A stretch of DNA of 64,000 nt, taken from Paenibacillus sp. 32352. GTDB taxonomy: Bacteria; Bacillota; Bacilli; Paenibacillales; NBRC-103111. Positions 8,929-17,057 of this stretch are shown piece by piece; the stretch's first letter is position 1, and each line of letters begins with the position of its first letter. The translations under genes and the position numbers were made by a program. The DNA is taken from assembly GCF_002042965.1 (NCBI RefSeq), contig NZ_MZNT01000002.1, forward strand, positions 1 through 64,000. Reading direction: 5' to 3'. Below the pieces are notes generated by a model. That model was not told the DNA's origin and searched no databases. It saw only the letters and a program-made list of their open reading frames with translations.

Positions 8929-8940
8929 CCGCGCTTTTTT
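8917..8940 (+). terminator. Terminator overlapping the GerMN stop codon
   Basis: A perfect stem AAGCGCGGTTAACCGCGCTT at 8917-8936 is followed by T residues; the TAA stop lies within the stem. Confidence 0.9.
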
Positions 8941-8980
8941 CGGGGGCTTCGCACATCAGTTAACCGAGAGGAGCAAACAC

Positions 8981-11716
8981 ATGAGCAACAAGCAAAAGCA
9001 TACGAAAAAAGTAGCCGCAGGATTAATAGCCTTATCTGTACTTGCCAGCAGTCCTGTATACGCTGCGGAACCAGTCAAGTCGAACAGTACGGTTACAACT
9101 ACGGCGAGCTCGGCATTTACGGATGTCAGCAACGATCACTGGGCGATCAAGCATATAACGAAATTGGCCGCATTAGGAATCATTCAAGGTGTGGATAAAG
9201 GAAAATTCAGCCCGGACACCCAAGTCTCCCAGCAAGACGTTGTAATTATGGCAATTCGCATGATGGGTCTTGAGGATGAGGCGTTGAAGAATAAAACCGA
9301 GACCATCCTGCCTGTCACTCTTGATCAAACGTACGCCAAGCCATACATAGCCTATGCATTCGATAAAGAGCTTCTCGACGTGAAGGAGGAAACGGAGGCA
9401 TCCGGATCCAATTCCAAGACGGCATGGGGTTCCCGTCCTGCGACACGCGAGTGGGTAGCCAAGCTTGTTATACGCGCCATCAACAAGCAGGACCTGGCAA
9501 AACAAAAAAATGCGGACCCATCCATATTCAGTGACTCGAAGGATATGTCTTCCTGGGCAGTCGGTTATATCAACGCGGCGGTAAGCCTGGGCATTGTCAA
9601 TGGAGTTGATGACAATAACTTCCAGCCGAAAGGCAATGTAACCCGAGCCCAAATGGCAACCTTCCTGAGCAGAGCGGATAAAGAGCTGACGACTCGCTCC
9701 GACCGCGTCGTGATCGGTTATATGATGAGCTTGAAGGATCGCAAGATGACGATTCTTGATAAGAAGGGCAAGACGACGGAATATACGGTTTCTACCGACA
9801 CGGCTTTCTATAATGCCAAGGACGATAGCCGAATCCCGTCAACGCAATTGAAAGAAACGAATGAAGTGTACGTCATTCAATCCCAAGGGAATGCGGCCTA
9901 TGTAGAGCTCACGAATGATGCGGAACAAATGGAATCTTACGAGGGAACGCTGGATCAGCTATACATTCCTAAGATGATGGTTTCCATCGCCCAGGGCAGT
10001 AACAAGGACCTGAAGGAGCTGGAGCAGAATGTCACGGTTACCGATAAAGACGGGGGCGGTCTAAGCCTGAGCTCTATTCCTATCGGAAGTATTGTCGAGC
10101 TGAAACGCAATCTTCTTATTCCTAATGCCAAATATTCCAAAATCATTGTTAAGCAGGTTCCGATCAGCAAAAATGCATCCGGCTCTATCGTAAGCATTGA
10201 CAAAAACGCCAGCACCATTACGTTCATGGAACAAACGACCGGGCAAAACGAAACCTTCCCCTTCAGCGTAAAACTGGCAATTACTCTAGCAGGCGGAGCA
10301 TCCGGGGATTTGTCCAAGGTTCGTGTCGGAGATGTTGTTTCCTATGAGATTAAAAATAATGAAATCGTTGGCTTAAAGGTCAACCAGCAGGCTGATGTTG
10401 GAAGCTCTGTCGAAGGTACTATGACCAGCGTAAGCGACGATAAAAAAATACTGACGATTAATAAGCAGGACAATTCGCTAGGCGCTTACTATATCGCGGA
10501 TAATGCCATCGTATCCATCGACGGACTAGGCAGTGCAGGTCTCTTTGATCTTGAAGTAGGGGATACGCTTAAGCTCGATCTGGTGAATGATAAGGTCGTG
10601 AAAGTTTCGGTGACAAGCCGATCCATCAAGCAGCTGGCCTTCGCCAAAATTGTCAACTACGATGCGGAGACAAAGCTCTTGACTGTTACCGATGACAATG
10701 GTACTCCTTATGCTTATAGAATGACCGATCAAACGGGAATCAGTTATTGGGATGCTCCGATGAACCTGGCTGATTTCACGGATAAGTTCGTTAAGACCAA
10801 GGGTACGAAGGTGGATCTCAAGGTATCCAAGGATAAGATTGTGAGCATTAAATATGCCATGAACGCGGAAGGCACCGTGACCCAAATCAATTCGGAGGCT
10901 AACCAAATTACTTTGCGTGCTCCGGGAGGCCAAAATGTAACCTTCGGCTTGATGAATGCTATTGGAGTTGAATCTCTGGCCAAGCCGGGAGCGACAATAA
11001 AGGATTTGAAGGTTGGCGACAATGTCGTCGGCACTTTGAACCGGGATCAAGATCTCATTACACTCATCCAAGTGAAGAAAACGGCTGTATATAAAACGCT
11101 GATCAGCAATAAGACAGAAAGACAATTAAGCGTGAAAGACGAGAGCGGCGGACTGCTTGTATTCACAGTTGATAATAATGATAAAATCGTAAATCCGGGA
11201 AAAGCCACCCATAGCTTTGAGGATATTCTTATCGATGAATACATCAAAGTAGCCTATACGGGCAAAAAGCTGGAAAGCGTAGAAATGCTGAATACCGTTC
11301 GCGGTAAAGTAACCGGCGTAGATGCTGGTTCGGGAACGATTACCGTACAAGATTATTACAGTGGTGTTCAGGTCTTGCCAGTCGGTAAAAAGTTCGTCAT
11401 TAATCAAAACGGAACGGCTTCGGCAGATTTGAACTCGATTAAAGTTAATGATCGTGTGGAGATCATTAAAGATGCCAACGATCAGCTGATTATCTCGAAA
11501 GCTACAGCTTCAAAACGTAAGGTAGCATCCTACGATTCGGTTCTGAACCTGATGCAGCTGAAGCCGGGCGGCTCCAACGAGAAGACAAACTACAATTTTT
11601 ATGCAAAGGCTTATCTGCATCAAGGTACCACTACAGTTGCTCCGGGTTCATTTGCTGAAAATGATGAAGTTACGATTTATGTTCTGGATGATAAAATTTA
11701 CGAGATGGAAAAATAA
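8981..11716 (+). CDS. Large secreted SLH-domain surface protein
   Basis: A 911-residue exported protein. Signal peptide (residues 1-29, cleaved after VYA); about three SLH-like units between residues 42 and 230 (FTDVSNDHWAIKHITKLAALGIIQGVDKGKFSP, a divergent middle unit, and WAVGYINAAVSLGIVNGVDDNNFQPKGNVTRAQMATFLSRA). SLH domains bind pyruvylated secondary wall polymers, holding the protein on the surface. The remaining ~670 residues are a run of beta-rich units of roughly 60-80 residues with repeated patterns like GTVTxIxxxxNxITL and LKVGDxV, of unknown function. GAGAGGAGC precedes the ATG. It has its own terminator at 11760 and is separated from the amidase pair by another one. Confidence 0.9.
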   Translation: MSNKQKHTKKVAAGLIALSVLASSPVYAAEPVKSNSTVTTTASSAFTDVSNDHWAIKHITKLAALGIIQGVDKGKFSPDTQVSQQDVVIMAIRMMGLEDEALKNKTETILPVTLDQTYAKPYIAYAFDKELLDVKEETEASGSNSKTAWGSRPATREWVAKLVIRAINKQDLAKQKNADPSIFSDSKDMSSWAVGYINAAVSLGIVNGVDDNNFQPKGNVTRAQMATFLSRADKELTTRSDRVVIGYMMSLKDRKMTILDKKGKTTEYTVSTDTAFYNAKDDSRIPSTQLKETNEVYVIQSQGNAAYVELTNDAEQMESYEGTLDQLYIPKMMVSIAQGSNKDLKELEQNVTVTDKDGGGLSLSSIPIGSIVELKRNLLIPNAKYSKIIVKQVPISKNASGSIVSIDKNASTITFMEQTTGQNETFPFSVKLAITLAGGASGDLSKVRVGDVVSYEIKNNEIVGLKVNQQADVGSSVEGTMTSVSDDKKILTINKQDNSLGAYYIADNAIVSIDGLGSAGLFDLEVGDTLKLDLVNDKVVKVSVTSRSIKQLAFAKIVNYDAETKLLTVTDDNGTPYAYRMTDQTGISYWDAPMNLADFTDKFVKTKGTKVDLKVSKDKIVSIKYAMNAEGTVTQINSEANQITLRAPGGQNVTFGLMNAIGVESLAKPGATIKDLKVGDNVVGTLNRDQDLITLIQVKKTAVYKTLISNKTERQLSVKDESGGLLVFTVDNNDKIVNPGKATHSFEDILIDEYIKVAYTGKKLESVEMLNTVRGKVTGVDAGSGTITVQDYYSGVQVLPVGKKFVINQNGTASADLNSIKVNDRVEIIKDANDQLIISKATASKRKVASYDSVLNLMQLKPGGSNEKTNYNFYAKAYLHQGTTTVAPGSFAENDEVTIYVLDDKIYEMEK

Positions 11717-11759
11717 GTTTACTTTTTCGTCGAAACTAAGGAACTTAGATTAAGAGAGC

Positions 11760-11809
11760 ACCGTCTAAAGGGGAGAAGCCTTTAATGATCTTCCCTTTGA
11801 CGGTTTTTT
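11760..11809 (+). terminator. Terminator after the SLH protein gene
   Basis: ACCGTC at 11760 pairs with GACGGT at about 11799-11804, with AAAGGGGAGA / TCTTCCCTTT pairing inside, followed by six T. Confidence 0.85.
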
Positions 11810-11874
11810 CTGTTTTCCTGACTAATTTTTTTGTAAATTTTCTAGAAATGTTCGCATTTTGTCGGATGAAGTCA

Positions 11875-11903
11875 TTGATTCCTTTCTCATGTTTCGGTAA
11901 ACT
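11875..11903 (+). promoter_or_regulatory. Candidate sigma-A promoter for nth
   Basis: TTGATT (11875-11880), 17 bases, TAAACT (11898-11903); start of transcription would be about 30 bases before nth. Confidence 0.45.
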
Positions 11904-11939
11904 GAATTTTATACTACTAGAAAGAGGTAGCTTGTAACT

Positions 11940-12605
11940 ATGAACAAAAAGCAGGTTCGCAGCATTCTAGATACGATCGCCGAGATGTTTCCGGATGCCC
12001 ATTGCGAGCTTAATCACTCCAATCCATTCGAGCTGACTATCGCCGTACTCTTGTCGGCGCAATGTACGGATGAAACCGTCAATAAAGTGACTGCTGATTT
12101 GTTTCAAAAGTACAAGCGGCCCGAGGATTATCTTGCCGTTCCCATAGAAGAGCTGGAGCAGGATATTCGCAGAATCGGGTTGTTCCGAAATAAGGCGAAA
12201 AACATTCAGGCGTTGTGCGCCATTTTATTGGACAAGTACGGTGGTGAAGTACCTGAGCTGCACGAGCAGCTGGTCGAGCTTCCTGGCGTTGGCCGCAAAA
12301 CGGCTAATGTGGTTGTATCCAATGCTTTCGGTGTTCCCGCCATTGCAGTTGATACCCATGTCGAACGCGTGTCTAAGCGTCTGGGCATGGCGAATTGGAA
12401 TGATTCGGTTCTTGAAGTGGAAAAAAAGCTGATGAAGCTGGTTCCGCGTGATGAATGGACATTGACCCATCATAGGCTCATATTTTTCGGAAGATATCAC
12501 TGCAAGGCACAAAACCCGCAATGCGATAGCTGTCCACTGGCTGATGCATGCCGTGAAGGAAAAAAACGTATGAAATCCGGTAGTCGTAGGAAACCTATAC
12601 AGTAG
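11940..12605 (+). CDS. nth: Endonuclease III
   Basis: A 221-residue DNA glycosylase/AP lyase for oxidised pyrimidines in base excision repair. Helix-hairpin-helix LPGVGRKTANVV carries the catalytic lysine (K120), VDTHVERVSKRLG carries the catalytic aspartate (D138), and the C-terminal iron-sulfur loop has the C-x6-C-x2-C-x5-C pattern in CKAQNPQCDSCPLADAC. Full length for the family. GAAAGAGGTAG precedes the ATG. It is followed 38 bases later by a small gene of unknown role. Confidence 0.97.
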   Translation: MNKKQVRSILDTIAEMFPDAHCELNHSNPFELTIAVLLSAQCTDETVNKVTADLFQKYKRPEDYLAVPIEELEQDIRRIGLFRNKAKNIQALCAILLDKYGGEVPELHEQLVELPGVGRKTANVVVSNAFGVPAIAVDTHVERVSKRLGMANWNDSVLEVEKKLMKLVPRDEWTLTHHRLIFFGRYHCKAQNPQCDSCPLADACREGKKRMKSGSRRKPIQ

Positions 12606-12643
12606 CAATCTTTACCACAGCAAACAATAAGGATGGGATTATT

Positions 12644-12916
12644 ATGAAGTGCATATCGGTTTATACAAGCAATTTCGAAGTGTTCTCTGACATCTATGAA
12701 GAAATATTGAAAACGCCATTGGCCGAAAATGAAGAGAAGCAAGTGGAAGGCGTAACGGTAATGGAATCCGGAGACGTTCCTGATAATTATTTGGACCGCA
12801 TGAAAACAAAGCCGGAAGTTGTCGTGATGAAAGTGAAGGATAAAGATATTACGATCTTGCAGCATCGCAATTTGTTTGAAATTTTTATTCCTGTTAACGA
12901 AAGTGTGGTACACTAA
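12644..12916 (+). CDS. Conserved small protein of unknown function
   Basis: Not recognised. A 90-residue acidic, soluble protein without signal or membrane segment, with alternating beta and helix patterns (CISVYTSNFEVFSDIYEEIL, VVVMKVKDKDITILQ). An AAGGATGGG site precedes the ATG and a clean terminator follows two bases after the stop, so the frame is very likely real. It may be transcribed with nth. Confidence 0.7.
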   Translation: MKCISVYTSNFEVFSDIYEEILKTPLAENEEKQVEGVTVMESGDVPDNYLDRMKTKPEVVVMKVKDKDITILQHRNLFEIFIPVNESVVH

Positions 12917-12917
12917 A

Positions 12918-12941
12918 AACCGAAGAAATTCGGTTTTTTTT
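12918..12941 (+). terminator. Terminator after the 90-residue protein
   Basis: AACCGAA (12918-12924), loop GAAA, TTCGGTT (12929-12935), then a T run. Compact and convincing. Confidence 0.9.
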
Positions 12942-13049
12942 GTTGATTGGGGAATGCCGAACGACGAACCTTATCGCACGAAGGAAAATATGTTGTAAAA
13001 AAATAAGGCGATTAAGGACGGTAGACTAAAGAGATACGGGGAGAATGGA

Positions 13050-16000
13050 ATGAGCAATTTGACGGTTGTTGGGGATAAGATGGAGAGCACCATTCGTGCA
13101 CTGCTTGAGCAGGTAGAGAAAGAGAAGGATGCAGAGAACGGGAAGAAGATCAAACAGCTGCTGCAAAAAGCACAAAGCGGCAGCTTCTATATAGCGTTTT
13201 GCGGACATTTCTCGGCGGGCAAATCAAGCTTGATCAATAAGCTTTGCGGACATCAACTGCTTCCTTCAAGTCCGATTCCTACCAGCGCCAACATTGTGTC
13301 CATTACCAATGGGGAATCCGGCGCCAGAGTCGTTCACAGGGCGGCGGATGATGCAGAGCCTAAAGTGCAAACGGTCCCGCTTGCGGATCTTGCCGCATAC
13401 TGCAAAAATGGCGAGGATATTGAAACGGTTAACCTTCGCTATCCGATTCCGTTCCTTGGGGAGCATGCGGCTTTGTTGGACACGCCGGGAATCGATTCGA
13501 CGGATGATGCGCACCAGCTGGCTACGGAGTCGGCGCTGCATTTGGCTGACGTTGTATTCTACGTGATGGATTATAACCACGTCCAATCGGAGATTAACTT
13601 CGCCTTCACGAAGAAAATGAAAGAGTGGGGCAAACCGCTTTATTTGCTGATTAACCAAGTAGATAAACACAGGGATCAGGAGCTTTCGTTCGAGACTTAT
13701 AGAGCGGGAGTCAAGGAAGCTTTTGCGAATTGGCACATTCAGCCGGATGGAATTTTATATACTTCGGTTAAGGTTCCGAACCACCCGCACAGCGAATGGG
13801 GGAAGCTGGATTGGCTTCTTGGCAAGCTGATCGAAAGCCATAAGCCCCTATCGGCGCTTAGCCTGGAAAAATCAGCGAAGCATTTGGCCTCGGAGCATGC
13901 CCGCAAGATGGCCGAGCGCAATGAGCCGGCCAAGGAGCAGCTGCGTGCTCAATTGGCCGCGGATGAGGAATCCGGGAACGCGCAGCAGCAATGGGCGGAA
14001 TTGAGCAAGGAGCTGGCTGAAGCGGAGGCGAAGCCGGAAGCGCTGCGGACTTCCCTGCGCAAAGAGATTGGGCATATATTGGATAACGCCAATATTACGC
14101 CTGCGATTACGCGCGATTTGGCTCACGAATATTTACAGAGCCGCAAGCCCGGATTTAAAGTGGGATTTTTCGCAGGAGCCGCGAAAACGGCAAAGGAAAT
14201 AGAGCGCAGATTGCATGCGTTCCACAGTGATTTCTCCAATCAGATCGCTACGCAGATAGAGCGCCATTTGCAGCAGACCATATCTAAGGCGGCAGATGCA
14301 ACAGCGTTGCTGCATGCAGATCAGGTGAGAGAAACTGTTGAGCGTCTGCACGTGGAGATCGAACCGCAATGGCTTGCAGAGCAGGTGAACGAGTCGGCCG
14401 GCTTCGGCGGTGACTATACTTTAAATTATTCAAAGCAGATCGCATCCGAGGTGAAGCTTCTATACCGTAAGTGCGCGTTTGATCTGGTAGATGAGCTGTC
14501 GGAGGCTATGGCAGCGGCTCTGAAGTCGAAGATTGGCGGCCTGAAGGAGCAGCTCGATGGCCTTGAGGGGCGCCTGGGCAGCCTGCGCGAGCTTGAGCGG
14601 CTTGCAGCAGCGGAGGAGGCTTACGCAGCCCAGCTGCAGGCGCCTCTGGCCGCGCTGCATGCCTCCGCGCCGCAGCTGCCGGACCCGGCGGCTGCTGTCG
14701 CCGCAGGCGCCCCTGCAGCGCCGCAGGCCGCCAGCGATGCCGGCGCTGCTGCGAGCGATGCGCTCGCGGCGGTGGCCGTCGCGGCGAACCGCAACGCGCG
14801 CACCGGCGCTGCTCCGCTCGCGCAGGGCGGGCATCGCGCCCGCTTGCGCGAGGCTGCGGCTAAGCTCGCGGACGGAGCGCGTGAGCTTGCGGGTCTCTCG
14901 CAGCTGCAGAGCATCTGCCGCTCCTTGCAGGAGAAGGCGGAGCGGCTTGAGAACAATCGCTTCACGATCGCGCTGTTCGGCGCGTTCAGCGCGGGCAAAT
15001 CCTCGTTCGCCAATGCGCTGATCGGCGAGCGAATTTTGCCGGTGTCTCCAAATCCGACCACCGCGGCTATTAACAAAATCATGCCGCCGGAGCCAGAAAA
15101 CGGCTGGCCGCACGGAACGGCCAAAGTCAAGATGAAATCGATGGAGCGTCTGACGGACGATGTCCGGTATTCTCTGGAAGTACTCGGCATACCGACCACC
15201 GATTTTCAGGACGCGTTAAAAGCGATTCATCGTTTATCGGCGGATCAGGTATCAGCCAAGGGCAAGCCTCACTATACGTTCTTGAAGGCCGTAGAACGGG
15301 GCTGGTCGGCGGTAGAGCAGGACATTGGCGGCGAGCTGAAGGTAGATGCCGAGCAATTCGGCCATTATGCCGCAGATGAATCCAAATCGTGCTTTGTCGA
15401 TTTGATTGAGCTGTATTATTCCAATCCTTTGACCGATCAGGGGATTGTTCTGGTGGATACGCCTGGGGCGGATTCCATCAATGCGCGCCATACGGGCGTT
15501 GCCTTTAACTATATCAAGAACGCGGATGCCATTCTGTTCGTGACTTATTATAATCATGCATTCTCGCATGCGGATAAGGAATTTTTGCTCCAGCTGGGCC
15601 GGGTAAAGGATAGCTTTGAGCTGGATAAAATGTTCTTTATCGTCAACGCGGCTGATCTTGCATCGTCGGCCGAGGAGCTGGAAGGCGTGGTTGCTCATGT
15701 GGAGAGCAATTTGCAGCAGCACGGAATTCGACATCCGCGAATTTATCCTTTATCAAGCTATTACGCTTTGGAAGGCAAGCTGCAGCGGAGCGACGAAACC
15801 ATTCAAGCCTCCGGCATCGCAGCGTTCGAGACAGATTTTGTCCGTTTCTCGCTCGAAGAGCTTACAGAGATTGCGATCCGATCCGGCCATGGTGATCTGA
15901 ACCGGGCTGCCGATGTGTTAAAGCAATGGATTGTCAGTGCCCAATCCGACGAATCCGAGCGGCAGAGCAAGGCCCGCGCCATTCGTCAGGCGTTGGATGA

Positions 16001-16721
16001 GGCCGTTCAGCTCCTGCAAGGAATCTCGACAGAGCCGGAGGAACGGGAGCTTCGCAAGGAAATTGAGGAGCTGCTCTACTACGTGAAGCAGCGCGAAGTG
16101 TTCCGGTTCGGAGAGCTGTTTAATCTGGCCTTCAATCCTTCCGTCTTTGCCGAAGAAGGCAAGGATGTGAAGAGTCTGATTCAAGCGGCATGGGACGATC
16201 TGCGGCGCATGATTTCCTTTGACCTGTCCCAGGAAATTCTCGCTACGACCTTGCGGGTTGAGAATTCGATCAACAAAACCGCCAAGAAGCGGAGAGAACA
16301 GTGGATGCAGTCCTTCGGAGCGGATCTTGCGGATTTCCAACCGTCGGCTTATGAGCCGCATACTTTCACGCCGCTGGAAGAAACCGAGCCATTTGGCGCG
16401 CAAGAAGCGGTTACGGTGAAGTGGCTATCCGGCTTCTATAAGAATGCGAAGCATTTCTTCGAGGGAGACGGCAAACAAAAGTTACGTACCGAGCTTGAAG
16501 CCAGGTTGAATGATCCGTTAACGGGCTATGTGCAGCGGCAATCGGATCGGCTGGAGCTTTTCTATCAGGAGCAGCTTCAGGCTTGGTATAAGGATATGTC
16601 TGCTCAGCTGCAGCAGGAGCTGACAGAGTATGCTGAAGGCCAATTGGCCGCTTTGGAGATGCAAATCGATATCGGCGAGCTGCATCAGAAGCTGGGACGC
16701 CTGCAGCAAATACTCGGGTAA
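13050..16721 (+). CDS. dynA: Double-GTPase bacterial dynamin-like protein (DynA type)
   Basis: A 1223-residue dynamin-family protein built from two tandem dynamin modules, like B. subtilis DynA/YpbR (about 1190), which tethers, fuses and protects membranes. Module 1 has P-loop GHFSAGKSS (K58) and LLDTPGID; module 2 has GAFSAGKSS (K650) and LVDTPGAD. Each is followed by long helical stalk segments with coiled-coil character. Between them, about residues 510-635, lies an Ala/Arg-rich stretch whose DNA (about 14580-14950) is much richer in G and C than the rest of the gene. A GGGGAGAATGGA site precedes the ATG. It stands alone between terminators. Confidence 0.93.
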   Translation: MSNLTVVGDKMESTIRALLEQVEKEKDAENGKKIKQLLQKAQSGSFYIAFCGHFSAGKSSLINKLCGHQLLPSSPIPTSANIVSITNGESGARVVHRAADDAEPKVQTVPLADLAAYCKNGEDIETVNLRYPIPFLGEHAALLDTPGIDSTDDAHQLATESALHLADVVFYVMDYNHVQSEINFAFTKKMKEWGKPLYLLINQVDKHRDQELSFETYRAGVKEAFANWHIQPDGILYTSVKVPNHPHSEWGKLDWLLGKLIESHKPLSALSLEKSAKHLASEHARKMAERNEPAKEQLRAQLAADEESGNAQQQWAELSKELAEAEAKPEALRTSLRKEIGHILDNANITPAITRDLAHEYLQSRKPGFKVGFFAGAAKTAKEIERRLHAFHSDFSNQIATQIERHLQQTISKAADATALLHADQVRETVERLHVEIEPQWLAEQVNESAGFGGDYTLNYSKQIASEVKLLYRKCAFDLVDELSEAMAAALKSKIGGLKEQLDGLEGRLGSLRELERLAAAEEAYAAQLQAPLAALHASAPQLPDPAAAVAAGAPAAPQAASDAGAAASDALAAVAVAANRNARTGAAPLAQGGHRARLREAAAKLADGARELAGLSQLQSICRSLQEKAERLENNRFTIALFGAFSAGKSSFANALIGERILPVSPNPTTAAINKIMPPEPENGWPHGTAKVKMKSMERLTDDVRYSLEVLGIPTTDFQDALKAIHRLSADQVSAKGKPHYTFLKAVERGWSAVEQDIGGELKVDAEQFGHYAADESKSCFVDLIELYYSNPLTDQGIVLVDTPGADSINARHTGVAFNYIKNADAILFVTYYNHAFSHADKEFLLQLGRVKDSFELDKMFFIVNAADLASSAEELEGVVAHVESNLQQHGIRHPRIYPLSSYYALEGKLQRSDETIQASGIAAFETDFVRFSLEELTEIAIRSGHGDLNRAADVLKQWIVSAQSDESERQSKARAIRQALDEAVQLLQGISTEPEERELRKEIEELLYYVKQREVFRFGELFNLAFNPSVFAEEGKDVKSLIQAAWDDLRRMISFDLSQEILATTLRVENSINKTAKKRREQWMQSFGADLADFQPSAYEPHTFTPLEETEPFGAQEAVTVKWLSGFYKNAKHFFEGDGKQKLRTELEARLNDPLTGYVQRQSDRLELFYQEQLQAWYKDMSAQLQQELTEYAEGQLAALEMQIDIGELHQKLGRLQQILG

Positions 16722-16767
16722 AAAACGGTTATAATGAAACATTATCTTTTTTCAAAGCGGTGGAAGA

Positions 16768-16800
16768 AATCGGTTGTCCAAGTCAGGACAGCCGATTTTG
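16768..16800 (+). terminator. Terminator after dynA
   Basis: AAATCGG and GTCC pair with GGAC and CCGATTT around a short loop, then TTTTG and further T-rich sequence. Confidence 0.7.
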
Positions 16801-16825
16801 CCTGTTTTGTTGAAAGGGTTTTCAT

Positions 16826-16854
16826 TTGGCGAGATATGCCAATAATCCTATGAT
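16826..16854 (+). promoter_or_regulatory. Candidate promoter for the ABC exporter leader
   Basis: TTGGCG (16826-16831), 17 bases, TATGAT (16849-16854). Transcription would start near 16861, giving a leader of about 197 bases before the 17058 start. The leader holds a small ORF and a terminator-like hairpin. Confidence 0.5.
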
Positions 16855-16916
16855 ATAAGTGGATTGTTCTGGCATTTTGTGAGGAAATGCGTTATTTTCT
16901 CCCGTTAAGGAGATTT

Positions 16917-16952
16917 ATGACAGCATTGGATGTTGCTGTACCCCAGGGATGA
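16917..16952 (+). CDS. Possible 11-residue leader peptide
   Basis: ATG at 16917 with AAGGAGA just upstream encodes MTALDVAVPQG and stops at TGA 16950-16952. The spacing to the site is short but the site is strong. It lies between the candidate promoter and the terminator-like hairpin ahead of a drug-exporter-type ABC pair, where ribosome-stalling leader peptides are known, for example upstream of bmrCD in B. subtilis. Expression is not shown by sequence alone. Confidence 0.4.
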   Translation: MTALDVAVPQG

Positions 16953-16966
16953 TGATAATATTCAAA

Positions 16967-17016
16967 AAAGCGAACGCTTTCGAACGCAGAAACTAGCTGC
17001 CTCGAAAGCAATTTTT
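16967..17016 (+). promoter_or_regulatory. Attenuator-like alternative hairpins
   Basis: Terminator form: GCTTTCGA (16976-16983) pairs with TCGAAAGC (17002-17009), with inner GCAG/CTGC pairing (16986-16989, 16997-17000), followed by AATTTTT. Competing form: AAAGC (16967-16971), loop GAAC, GCTTT (16976-16980), which uses the same GCTTT arm. The two cannot form at once, as expected for transcription attenuation. Confidence 0.5.
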
Positions 17017-17057
17017 GCTTAAAGCGGCCTTAAGTGCTGCTAATGGAGGGGGACACC

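Noticed and set aside
14557..15021. Long Arg/Ala/Ser-rich frame inside dynA
   Set aside because: Shadow of the GC-rich linker in another frame; the dynamin frame is continuous across it with a conserved P-loop.
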